From Ch67 sp041395845 (GTDB lineage Bacteria; Pseudomonadota; Gammaproteobacteria; Pseudomonadales; Ketobacteraceae): a stretch of DNA of 64,000 nucleotides. The position numbers were made by a program, and so were the translations under genes. A model generated the notes under the pieces. That model was not told the origin of the DNA, did not search any database, and saw only the letters and a list, made by a program, of their open reading frames with translations. Shown here one piece after another: positions 9,157 to 16,688 of this stretch. Position 1 is the stretch's first letter. The number at the start of each line of letters is the position of its first letter. The stretch is taken from NCBI GenBank assembly GCA_041395845.1, contig JAWKZS010000002.1, forward strand, positions 248,001-312,000. Direction: 5' to 3'.

Positions 9157-9856
9157 TTACAAGAAAATCACCTTTGACGGTCTCTGGAAAAACAACCCGG
9201 CACTGGTTCAGGTGCTGGGGCTGTGTCCGCTGCTGGCGGTGTCCGGTTCTTTCGTGAATGCGCTGGCCCTGGGGGCCGCGACAACCGGTGTACTGACCCT
9301 GTCCAACATTGCCGTGTCCCTGATCCGCAATGCCACCACCGACGCCATACGCCTGCCCGCTTTTGTCATGATCATCGCTGCGTTCACCACCTGCATCGAA
9401 TTCCTGATGAACGCGTTTACCCACGAACTCTACCTGATCCTCGGTATTTTCATCCCGCTGATCGTGACCAACTGTATCGTACTGGGCCGTGCCGACGCTT
9501 TTGCCAGCAAGCATGCCGTACCGGCCGCCGCCCTGGATGGCTTCATGATGGGTGCCGGCTTTACCTGCATCCTGCTGTTGCTGGGCACCATCCGGGAACT
9601 GATCGGCACCGGTGGCCTGTTTGCCAACATGCACCTGCTGTTCGGTGAGGTCGCCCGTGGCTGGCACGTACAGCTGATCCAGGACTACAAGGGCTTTCTG
9701 GTGGCCATTCTGCCACCCGGTGCGTTTCTGGTGCTGGGCCTGCTGATGGCCATCAAGAACATCATCGATGCGCGCCAGGCTGCCATCGCGGCAGCGAAGA
9801 AACAGAAAGTGGCCGCCGGCAGCAAACGGGTGCGGACGACCGGAGCGATTTCCTGA
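9143..9856 (+). CDS. rnfE: Rnf complex membrane subunit E
   Basis: Integral membrane subunit paralogous to RnfA. I start it at the ATG at 9143, which has AGGAGG ten bases upstream inside rnfG, rather than at the longer frame that begins in rnfG. The product is 237 residues with six hydrophobic helices and the family's NNPALVQVLGLCPLLAVS and VTNCIVLGRAD segments, including the conserved cysteines. The C-terminal ~30 residues are Ala/Lys/Arg-rich and cytoplasmic. It is the last gene of the rnf operon and is followed by a 192-bp spacer containing a palindromic element, then nth. Confidence 0.96.
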   Translation: MSDIDYKKITFDGLWKNNPALVQVLGLCPLLAVSGSFVNALALGAATTGVLTLSNIAVSLIRNATTDAIRLPAFVMIIAAFTTCIEFLMNAFTHELYLILGIFIPLIVTNCIVLGRADAFASKHAVPAAALDGFMMGAGFTCILLLLGTIRELIGTGGLFANMHLLFGEVARGWHVQLIQDYKGFLVAILPPGAFLVLGLLMAIKNIIDARQAAIAAAKKQKVAAGSKRVRTTGAIS

Positions 9857-9911
9857 TAGTGCGGAAATTCGGCACCGGGCCGGTTGAGTGACGCTGGCGA
9901 AGAATCTGGCT

Positions 9912-10015
9912 GAAGCAGAGGAATCCGCTTCAAGAACGTTTGCGGCCATGGACGGCCGCGAACGAGCCTACAGGGATGTACTCGTGGCGGTTCTTGAAGC
10001 GGATTCCTCTGCTTC
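9912..10015. repeat. Nested palindromic intergenic element
   Basis: A perfect 26-bp inverted repeat (9912–9937 and 9990–10015) flanks a core that itself contains two smaller hairpins, GCGGCC…GGCCGC and ACGAG…CTCGT. The core phrase CAGGGATGTACTCG resembles, from memory, dispersed palindromic repeats in several gammaproteobacteria. It fills most of the rnfE–nth spacer. The transcript would form a long cruciform-like structure that could terminate or stabilise the rnf message. I found no second copy in this window. Confidence 0.75.
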
Positions 10016-10048
10016 CCGCTCGTTAGCAAACATTCACACGAATAAACC

Positions 10049-10681
10049 ATGAACAAAGAAAAACGCTGCGAAATCTTCCGCCGCCTGCGGGAAAACAACC
10101 CCAATCCCACCACCGAGCTGGAATACAAAACCACCTTCGAGCTGCTGATTGCGGTCATCCTGTCGGCCCAGGCCACCGATGTAAGCGTCAACAAGGCCAC
10201 CGCCAAACTCTACCCCGTTGCCAACACCCCCGAAGCGATTTTCAAACTCGGCGTCAAAGGCCTGACCCCGTATATCAAGACCATCGGCCTGTTCAACAGC
10301 AAGGCAGAAAACGTGATCAAGACCTGCCAGATCCTGCTGGAACAGCACGGTGGCGAAGTGCCCGAAGATCGCAAGGCGCTGGAAGCCCTGCCCGGCGTTG
10401 GCCGTAAAACCGCCAACGTGGTGCTGAACACCGCCTTCGGCCACCCGACCATGGCGGTGGACACCCATATCTTTCGCGTTGCCAACCGCACCAGGATCGC
10501 CCCCGGCAAGAACGTGCTCGAGGTTGAAAAGAAACTGCTCAAGTTCGTACCGGCAGAATTTCTGCAGGATGCCCACCACTGGCTGATCCTGCATGGCCGC
10601 TATGTGTGCACCGCGCGCAAGCCCCGCTGCGGCGCCTGCGTGATCGAGGATCTGTGCGAATTCAAGGATAAAACCGAGTAA
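10049..10681 (+). CDS. nth: Endonuclease III
   Basis: Bifunctional DNA glycosylase/AP lyase that removes oxidised pyrimidines in base excision repair. The 210 residues align in length with the E. coli enzyme. The helix-hairpin-helix LPGVGRKTANVV contains catalytic K120. D138 lies in VDTHIFRVANR. The [4Fe-4S] cluster cysteines are C187, C194, C197 and C203, the same numbering as in E. coli. It follows the rnf operon as in Pseudomonas, but the long palindrome between them suggests partly independent expression. I see no convincing ribosome binding site before the ATG. Confidence 0.98.
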   Translation: MNKEKRCEIFRRLRENNPNPTTELEYKTTFELLIAVILSAQATDVSVNKATAKLYPVANTPEAIFKLGVKGLTPYIKTIGLFNSKAENVIKTCQILLEQHGGEVPEDRKALEALPGVGRKTANVVLNTAFGHPTMAVDTHIFRVANRTRIAPGKNVLEVEKKLLKFVPAEFLQDAHHWLILHGRYVCTARKPRCGACVIEDLCEFKDKTE

Positions 10682-10694
10682 GGCGCGAAAACGG

Positions 10695-10723
10695 TTGCCC
10701 GTCGGGTGCCGATTCTCTATAAC
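10695..10723 (+). promoter_or_regulatory. Predicted sigma70 promoter for the Trm112–HIT–esterase group
   Basis: TTGCCC at 10695–10700 and TATAAC at 10718–10723 are separated by exactly 17 bp. The predicted start (about 10730) lies 85 bp ahead of the Trm112-like gene. Confidence 0.5.
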
Positions 10724-10814
10724 AGCGAAAACCGGTGGATTCCGTATAGTTCCTGCTGATAACGCCAGCGATCCACCCAGCACTCCCACTCTGCCGCAAC
10801 GAACAGGAACCGAC

Positions 10815-11036
10815 ATGTTCGATACCAAACTGCTCGAAATTCTGGTCTGCCCTGCCAGCAAAGCCAAACTGGACTACGATGCCGACCGTCAGGAACTGAT
10901 CTGCCTGGCCAGCAACCTGGCCTACCCCGTCCGTGACGGTATTCCGGTGATGCTGGAAGACGAAGCGCGCCAGATCTCCCTCGACGAGAAAGAAATGTAC
11001 AAGAAGAAATTCCGCAATCAGGGTTCATCCATATGA
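10815..11036 (+). CDS. Trm112 family protein
   Basis: A 73-residue member of the Trm112/YcaR (UPF0434) family. It begins MFDTKLLEILVCP and has the strand pattern LICLASNLAYPVRDGIPVML typical of this fold. Eukaryotic Trm112 activates methyltransferases. The bacterial role is not settled. Only one of the zinc-knuckle cysteines (CP) and a lone later Cys are present, so it probably does not bind zinc in the classical way. The ATG at 10815 was chosen because the family N-terminus begins there. Its stop overlaps the HIT gene start (ATGA), indicating an operon. In many relatives it sits beside lpxK and kdsB, which are absent here. Confidence 0.9.
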   Translation: MFDTKLLEILVCPASKAKLDYDADRQELICLASNLAYPVRDGIPVMLEDEARQISLDEKEMYKKKFRNQGSSI

Positions 11037-11374
11037 GCGATACCATTTTTGCCAAGATCATCAATCGGGAAATCCCCGCCACCATCGTGTACGAAGACGA
11101 TCTGTGTCTGGCGTTCCGGGATATCGGGCCCCAGGCGCCCATGCACATCCTGGTGATTCCGAAAAAGCCGATTCCGAGAATCGTCGACGCCCAGACCGAC
11201 GATCAGGCGCTGCTGGGACATCTGCTGCTGAAGGCTGGTGAAATTGCCAAGGCGGAAGGTTATGGCGATGCGTTCCGCCTGGTGGTGAACAATGGTGCCG
11301 GGGCCGGCCAGACGGTATTCCACCTGCATGTGCATATTCTGGGTGGCCGCGGCTTCAGCTGGCCGCCGGGTTGA
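11033..11374 (+). CDS. HIT-family nucleotide hydrolase (HinT-like)
   Basis: A 113-residue histidine-triad protein, probably a purine nucleoside phosphoramidase of the HinT type. The opening DTIFAKIINREIPATIVYED and the C-terminal active-site motif HLHVHILGG with the following GRGFSWPPG match the family. All triad histidines are present. It overlaps the preceding Trm112-like gene by 4 bp and abuts the esterase gene that follows, so three genes share a transcript. Cellular substrates are unknown. Related proteins hydrolyse adenylated lysine intermediates. Confidence 0.93.
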   Translation: MSDTIFAKIINREIPATIVYEDDLCLAFRDIGPQAPMHILVIPKKPIPRIVDAQTDDQALLGHLLLKAGEIAKAEGYGDAFRLVVNNGAGAGQTVFHLHVHILGGRGFSWPPG

Positions 11375-11376
11375 GT

Positions 11377-12096
11377 ATGCCTGTCGACATGCATCGCCAT
11401 CACCGGCAGCGTTTTATCGTCAACGACGGTTTTCTGGACGCGGAAGTACTGGAACCCGCACAACCGGCTGACGCCTGCGTGATCTGGCTGCACGGCCTGG
11501 GAGCCAGTGGCGATGATTTCGTGCCGGTGGTGCCCCATCTGAAACTGCCGGACAGTCTGCACGCGCGCTTTATTTTTCCGCACGCCCCTGCGATTCCTGT
11601 CACCTGCAACGGCGGTTACATCATGCCGGCCTGGTACGACATTCTGGCACTGACGGAAATCCGTGATATCAACCCGGCGCACCTGCAGCAGAGCTGTGCC
11701 CGCATCAGCGACATCCTGCAGCAACAGATTGCCCAGGGCATCGCGCCGGAGCGCATCGTGGTGATCGGTTTTTCCCAGGGTGGCGCAGTCGCCTATCACA
11801 CCGCTTTGGCGTTTCCACAACGGCTTGCAGGCCTGATTGCCCTGTCCACCTATCTGCCGGAACCCGCCTTGCTGGAACGTGCAGAACGCGACGCCAATCA
11901 TTCGCTGCCGGTGCGGATTGCCCACGGGGATTTCGACGACATGGTGACGGAACGCGCCTCACGGCTGGCGTTCGAATGGTGTCGGGATCAGGGTTACGAT
12001 GTGGCCTGGAAAAACTACCCGATGGCGCACGAAGTCTGCATCAGCGAAATTCGCCAGATCGGGGAATGGTTGAAGGGGATGCTGGCGACGGACTGA
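11377..12096 (+). CDS. Carboxylesterase/phospholipase, alpha/beta hydrolase
   Basis: A 239-residue single-domain alpha/beta hydrolase of the bacterial carboxylesterase (acyl-protein-thioesterase-like) family. The oxyanion region is WLHGLGASGDDF. The nucleophile elbow is GFSQGG. The acid lies in HGDFDDMV and the base in YPMAHEV, so the Ser-Asp-His triad is complete. I start it at ATG 11377, two bases after the HIT stop. A TTG two codons earlier is possible but weaker. It is probably cotranscribed with the HIT gene. The substrate is short-chain esters by family knowledge. The physiological one is unknown. Confidence 0.9.
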   Translation: MPVDMHRHHRQRFIVNDGFLDAEVLEPAQPADACVIWLHGLGASGDDFVPVVPHLKLPDSLHARFIFPHAPAIPVTCNGGYIMPAWYDILALTEIRDINPAHLQQSCARISDILQQQIAQGIAPERIVVIGFSQGGAVAYHTALAFPQRLAGLIALSTYLPEPALLERAERDANHSLPVRIAHGDFDDMVTERASRLAFEWCRDQGYDVAWKNYPMAHEVCISEIRQIGEWLKGMLATD

Positions 12097-12115
12097 TGTC
12101 CGCCGCCGACAGGAT

Positions 12116-12880
12116 TTACTCGCTACGCAGCTTCGACAGCAGGCGCAACATTTCCAGGTACAGCCAGATCAGGGTGACCATCAGACCGAAGGCGGCATAC
12201 CATTCCATGTACTTGGGTGCACCGTTTTCGACACCACTTTCGATGAAATCGAAATCCAGCACCAGGTTCAGCGCCGCGATCACCACCACCACCAGACTGA
12301 AGCCGATGCCGATGGGGCCGCTGTCGTGAATGAAGCCCATGCCATCAAAGCCGAGCAGGCGCATAACCATGTTCACCAGGTACAGCAGGGCAATGGCACC
12401 AGTCGCTGCCACAACACCCAGCTTGAAGTTTTCGGTGGGCTTGATCAGGCCGCTACGATAGGCCATCAGCAATGCGAACAGGGTACCGAAGGTCAGACCG
12501 ATGGCCTGCATGACGATACCGGGAAACTGCATCTCGAAAAATGCAGATATCCCGCCGAGAAACAGGCCCTCAGCCAGCGCATACAGCGGCGCAACGATGG
12601 GTGCTGTGGTTTTCTTGAAGATGCAGATCAGCGCCAGCACGAAACCACCCACAGCACCACCGATCATCAGCGGCATCAGTAGCGGGCTTCCCTGCAGGGT
12701 GCCATCAGCCGCCACCTGAAAGGATTGCAGCGCCATGTTCCAGGTAATGATCGCTGTGATCAGCGTCATCGCCAGCAGCATGGCAGTCTTGTTAACGGTA
12801 CCCCCCAGGGTCATCGGCGGATCGGCGCGCCCAACATCGGTAAACACTTTGGCGCTCAGAGCCGGATTTCCAGTACGCAT
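12116..12880 (-). CDS. Bax inhibitor-1/YccA family membrane protein
   Basis: A 254-residue inner-membrane protein with seven predicted helices and the Bax1-I family pattern. A short polar N-terminus (MRTGNPALSAKVF) is followed by tightly spaced helices with GGISAFFE and LNLVLDFDFIESG, the latter containing the acidic residues typical of the last helices. Bacterial members include a calcium-leak channel (BsYetJ) and YccA, which interacts with FtsH. The role here is not established. An ACTCCTTAAAA sequence on the + strand just upstream reads as AAGGAGT on the coding strand, a good ribosome binding site. Confidence 0.9.
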   Translation of the reverse strand: MRTGNPALSAKVFTDVGRADPPMTLGGTVNKTAMLLAMTLITAIITWNMALQSFQVAADGTLQGSPLLMPLMIGGAVGGFVLALICIFKKTTAPIVAPLYALAEGLFLGGISAFFEMQFPGIVMQAIGLTFGTLFALLMAYRSGLIKPTENFKLGVVAATGAIALLYLVNMVMRLLGFDGMGFIHDSGPIGIGFSLVVVVIAALNLVLDFDFIESGVENGAPKYMEWYAAFGLMVTLIWLYLEMLRLLSKLRSE

Positions 12881-12987
12881 GATTACTCCTTAAAAATGAA
12901 AGTTGTGTCCCTACTGCGACAGACCGGCATTGGTTCTAACGTCCGGTCTGCAGCGCGTAGTGTTTAAAGGATAGACAGGCCTCTTGG

Positions 12988-13020
12988 CAGGAACAATGTG
13001 CAAAAGTCACATTGTTCCTG
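12988..13020. promoter_or_regulatory. Perfect 13-bp palindrome between Bax-inhibitor-like gene and trhO
   Basis: CAGGAACAATGTG and its exact complement are separated by 7 bases (CAAAAGT). It lies 16 bp past the trhO stop and about 110 bp upstream of the Bax-inhibitor-like gene, both on the − strand. No T-run follows in either direction, so it is either a factor-assisted terminator or an operator. Confidence 0.5.
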
Positions 13021-13035
13021 TGGGTGTAAGGATAT

Positions 13036-14040
13036 TCACGCCGAGGGGTCCGGTTTCTGGGCGTTTTTCTTCGCCAGCTTCTCGGCCCGGCGCTCCAGCC
13101 GCACTTTCAGCTGATTGGCACCAATGTGGCGTTCACCGCGTTTCTTCGCCAGCTGCATCTGCTTTTCGCGCTGCTTGAAGCGGGCAATCTGCTCGGGGTC
13201 GTGCTCGTTATAGCAGTGATGACAGCTCACGCCGGGCACGTAGTACGGCGACTGTTTGTCAGCTTCCGAAATCGGCCGGCGACAGGCGTGGCACTGGTCG
13301 AAATTGCCTTTCTGCAGCAGGTGATTCACCGTCACCCGGTTATCGAACACGAAGCACTCGCCTTCCCACAGGGATTGTTCCGGCGGCACGTCCTGCAGGT
13401 ATTGCAGAATACCGCCTTCGAGATGGTATACCTCGTCAAAGCCCTGCTCTTTCAGATAGGCGGTAGACTTTTCGCAGCGGATGCCGCCGGTGCAGAACAT
13501 CGCGACCTTGCGATGCTTTTGCGGATCGAGATTTTCCTTCACGTACTCGGGGAATTCGCGAAAGGTGGTAGTGCGCGGATTGATGGCGCCACGGAAGGTG
13601 CCGATATCCACTTCGTAATCATTGCGGGTATCGATCAGCACCACATCAGGATCGGAAATCAGTGCATTCCAGTCCTGCGGTTTGACATAGGTGCCCACCA
13701 CCTGGCGCGGGTCAATGCCTTCCACGCCCATGGTGACGATTTCCTTTTTCAGTTTCACCTTGGTGCGATAGAACGGTTCGATGGTGTCGTAGGATTCCTT
13801 CCAGCTCAGGTCTGTCAGGCGGGGATCGCGGCGCAGCCAGTCCAGCAGGGCATCGATCGACTCGCGGCTGCCGGCAACGGTACCGTTGATGCCTTCCTGC
13901 GCCAGCAGCAGCGTGCCTTTCACATCGTAGGAAAGCATGAAATCCAGCAACGGCTGCCGCAGTTGCTCGTAATCGGGCAACGAAACAAATTTGTAAAGGG
14001 CACACACCACATTGGGCTGTGCAGTGTTTTCATTGATCAT
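13036..14040 (-). CDS. trhO: tRNA uridine(34) hydroxylase, rhodanese family
   Basis: Makes 5-hydroxyuridine at the wobble position of tRNA using oxygen (TrhO, formerly YceA). The 334-residue form starts at ATG 14040, behind CGAGGACACC. A longer frame to 14127 has no support. An N-terminal acylphosphatase-like domain (about 10–100) precedes the rhodanese domain with VVLIDTRND and the catalytic loop FCTGGIRCEK, in which C183 is the active-site cysteine. A C-terminal zinc-like site has Cys pairs at 250/253 and 273/276. The tail is Lys/Arg-rich. Identification is strong from these motifs. Confidence 0.95.
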   Translation of the reverse strand: MINENTAQPNVVCALYKFVSLPDYEQLRQPLLDFMLSYDVKGTLLLAQEGINGTVAGSRESIDALLDWLRRDPRLTDLSWKESYDTIEPFYRTKVKLKKEIVTMGVEGIDPRQVVGTYVKPQDWNALISDPDVVLIDTRNDYEVDIGTFRGAINPRTTTFREFPEYVKENLDPQKHRKVAMFCTGGIRCEKSTAYLKEQGFDEVYHLEGGILQYLQDVPPEQSLWEGECFVFDNRVTVNHLLQKGNFDQCHACRRPISEADKQSPYYVPGVSCHHCYNEHDPEQIARFKQREKQMQLAKKRGERHIGANQLKVRLERRAEKLAKKNAQKPDPSA

Positions 14041-14169
14041 GGTGTCCTCGCGGGCTGGAGCGTAAATCCAGAGCGTTTTTAGGGTTATGGACAGCCAACC
14101 GGCTGACCGGTGCGCATTGTAATGCAATGTCGCACCGGACTGAATGTTACCGTTGTGCAGATGAGGGTG

Positions 14170-14562
14170 TCAGTCGCCGCGTTTGCCGCCCAGCAACTCG
14201 ATCTTGTAGCCATCCGGGTCCTGCACGAAGGCCAGAATCGTGGAACCATGCTTCATCGGTCCCGGCTCCCGGGTGATCACCCCGCCCTTTTCCCGAATCC
14301 GCTCACAGGCGGCGTAGACATCGTCGACTTCCAGGGCGATGTGGCCATAACCGTTACCCAACTCATAGCTTTCCGTGTCCCAGTTGTGGGTCAGTTCGAT
14401 GGCAGCCTGCTCCGACTCCGGGCCATAGCCTACGAAGGCCAGGGTGAAACGGCCATCGGGATAGTCTTTTTTGCGCAGCAGGGTCATGCCCAATACGTCG
14501 GTGTAGAAAGCGATGGATTTTTCCAGGTTGCCCACCCGGATCATGGTGTGTAGAAGGCGCAT
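14170..14562 (-). CDS. gloA: Lactoylglutathione lyase (glyoxalase I)
   Basis: Isomerises the methylglyoxal–glutathione hemithioacetal to S-lactoylglutathione. The product is 130 residues when started at ATG 14562 (MRLLHTMIRVGNLEKS), with GGGA about ten bases upstream. Metal ligands H5, the glutamate in the ELTHNWDTESYELGNGYGH block, its histidine and the late glutamate in DGYKIELL are all visible. The short bacterial nickel-type length fits. In Pseudomonas a gloA gene adjoins argG. Here about 6.3 kb of signalling genes lies between them. Confidence 0.96.
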   Translation of the reverse strand: MRLLHTMIRVGNLEKSIAFYTDVLGMTLLRKKDYPDGRFTLAFVGYGPESEQAAIELTHNWDTESYELGNGYGHIALEVDDVYAACERIREKGGVITREPGPMKHGSTILAFVQDPDGYKIELLGGKRGD

Positions 14563-14648
14563 GTGAATCATTCCCGTCGTTAGCACTTGCAACAGGTGAC
14601 CATGATCTCTGCTGCAGATCTCAAGTGCAACCGCCGGGATAGCCAGAG

Positions 14649-16628
14649 TCAGGGTTGGAACAGACGAAATGTATTACGCCCTGCCGACTTCGCCTGATAC
14701 ATGGCGTTGTCGGCACGGGAAACGATCTCGTCCGGGGTCAGATCCGGTGAAGTGAGCGCGGCGATGCCTATGCTGGTACCCACCTGTAATTCCTGGTCAC
14801 CCTGCGCAAAGGGCACACGCATTGCTTCAACCACTTTGGCCGCGACAGTACAGGCAACATCCACTGACGGCAGATCTTCCAGCAGGATGACAAATTCATC
14901 ACCGCCCAGACGGGCAACAGTGTCGATTTCGCGCACCAGTTGCTGCAGGCGCTGCGCAAACGCCTGCAACAGAATATCCCCGACTTCATGGCCATGCACA
15001 TCATTGACCTGCTTGAAGCGATCCACATCCAGAAACAGCACCGCCAACAGTTGTCCACTACGACGATAACGGGCAAACGCACGCTCCATCAGCTCGTAGA
15101 AATACAGGCGATTGGGCAGACCGGTAAGACTGTCGTGATGCGCCATCTGCCTGAGCTGTTCGATCAGCTGCTTGCGCCGGGATATGTCATGCAGGAAGGC
15201 ATAGAACATCCACCCGCTTCTGGACTCAATTGCAGAGATGGTGATTTCAATGGGGAGTTGTCCGCCATCACGGGTGAGGGCCATCAGCTCAAGACGCTTG
15301 CCAATGGCAGGCCCCTCGCCGGTCGACAGGAACTGTTTCATCCCGTTGTCGTGCGCTTCGCGCATGTCCGGCGGAATCAGCAAGCGCGACAGCGTTTTGC
15401 CAACGGCTTCGTCGCGCTGCCAGCCAAACAGCTGCTCCGCCTGACGGTTCCAGCTGGTGACGACGCCTTCACTGTCAATGGCAATGAATGCATCAAGGGA
15501 GGTTTCCAGTATTTTCCGGGTGTGTTCGACGCTGTCCGCCAGATCCGCCTCGATAGTTTTGCGGTGGTGAATCTCCTGCTCCAGAACATCCAACGCCCGG
15601 GTTTTTTCATTGAGCAGTTGCTGGTTCGCGTCAAAACTGAATTGATGTTCAATGGCAGAGGCCGTTAAACCCGCCAGCATCTGCGCGGTCTGGGTATCGA
15701 CCTGCCGGAAAGCACGCTTCTTTTTTGCCATCAACATCAGCACGCCAATGGCTTCACCCGCGCGGATAATGGGCACCGCCAGCAGAGACTGCACGCCAAG
15801 CGCAGCACAAACCGCCTGATCAACCCGATGGTGCGTCGCTGCATCCGAGCAGACCTGTACCGTTTTTGTCTGCACACACAGACCAGCGAGACTGCTGTTC
15901 GTTTTGACCCTGATCCGCTTGAAGTCTTCTGCCAACCCGCTCGCCGCCCCGTAAACCAGTTCGTCACCTTCGACCATCTCGATGATCGCAATATTGGCAG
16001 GTGATACATCACGAACCCGATCAACCACCAGTTGCAGGAATGCATTGAGATCGAGCGTAGCGCCAGCCAGTTCTGACTGGATTGCGATGACATGATTCAG
16101 ACGAACAGTCGCGGCCTGCAGTTGCTGCTGGGTCTGGTGATAAAGGGCGCTTTCTTCCAGCAGATGAGCGTTTGCCAGCTCTAGGGCGTCGATCCGTTCC
16201 TCATTCACCGCAATTCGTGCCTGCAGTTCGGCTTCGCGATCCTTGCCCGCACCCATGGGCGTCAGTGATGCAATCAGCAGCCCGGTTTCATCGGCGGGAT
16301 CCAGCGGCTGCAGCATGACCTGATACCAGACATAGTGGCCCGTAGCAGCTTCGCCGAACTGCATGTCGAGGGATGCGATGATCTTCGTATGGCAGCACGC
16401 ATTCCAGTGTTCAAGCTGCGCGGCCTTGTTATCCGGATGCAGGGCTTGCTGCCAGCCTGAACCGAGCGATGCCCCGAGCGTCAGCCCGGAAAAGATCTGC
16501 CAATGACGATTGGCGGCACGCCAGCGACCATCGCGCTGAACCAGCACCACCGGATGGGGAAGCCAGTTGCTCCAGCGCAGAAAGTCGGTGGTTGTCGGAT
16601 CCTGTTGTTCAGTCAAGTGCGTCGCCAC
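14649..16628 (-). CDS. PAS-GAF-PAS-GGDEF diguanylate cyclase
   Basis: Predicted soluble sensor that makes cyclic di-GMP. The 659 residues hold an N-terminal PAS domain (about 20–130), a coiled coil (about 135–185), a GAF domain (about 190–335), a second PAS domain (about 365–485) and a GGDEF domain (about 490–655). The active motif LGGDEF is intact near residue 575, and the preceding HDSLTGLPNR signature is complete. There is no EAL domain and no membrane segment. Translation starts at a GTG. It lies 60 bp downstream of the degenerate REC-GGDEF-EAL gene on the same strand, so the three signalling genes may form one transcript with this cyclase last. Sensed signals cannot be read from sequence. 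Confidence 0.9.
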   Translation of the reverse strand: MATHLTEQQDPTTTDFLRWSNWLPHPVVLVQRDGRWRAANRHWQIFSGLTLGASLGSGWQQALHPDNKAAQLEHWNACCHTKIIASLDMQFGEAATGHYVWYQVMLQPLDPADETGLLIASLTPMGAGKDREAELQARIAVNEERIDALELANAHLLEESALYHQTQQQLQAATVRLNHVIAIQSELAGATLDLNAFLQLVVDRVRDVSPANIAIIEMVEGDELVYGAASGLAEDFKRIRVKTNSSLAGLCVQTKTVQVCSDAATHHRVDQAVCAALGVQSLLAVPIIRAGEAIGVLMLMAKKKRAFRQVDTQTAQMLAGLTASAIEHQFSFDANQQLLNEKTRALDVLEQEIHHRKTIEADLADSVEHTRKILETSLDAFIAIDSEGVVTSWNRQAEQLFGWQRDEAVGKTLSRLLIPPDMREAHDNGMKQFLSTGEGPAIGKRLELMALTRDGGQLPIEITISAIESRSGWMFYAFLHDISRRKQLIEQLRQMAHHDSLTGLPNRLYFYELMERAFARYRRSGQLLAVLFLDVDRFKQVNDVHGHEVGDILLQAFAQRLQQLVREIDTVARLGGDEFVILLEDLPSVDVACTVAAKVVEAMRVPFAQGDQELQVGTSIGIAALTSPDLTPDEIVSRADNAMYQAKSAGRNTFRLFQP

Positions 16629-16688
16629 TCTCTGCCTGATATTCCCCCGCTTCGCACAACCGAAGCGGAGATTGATAAACCACTGGCC

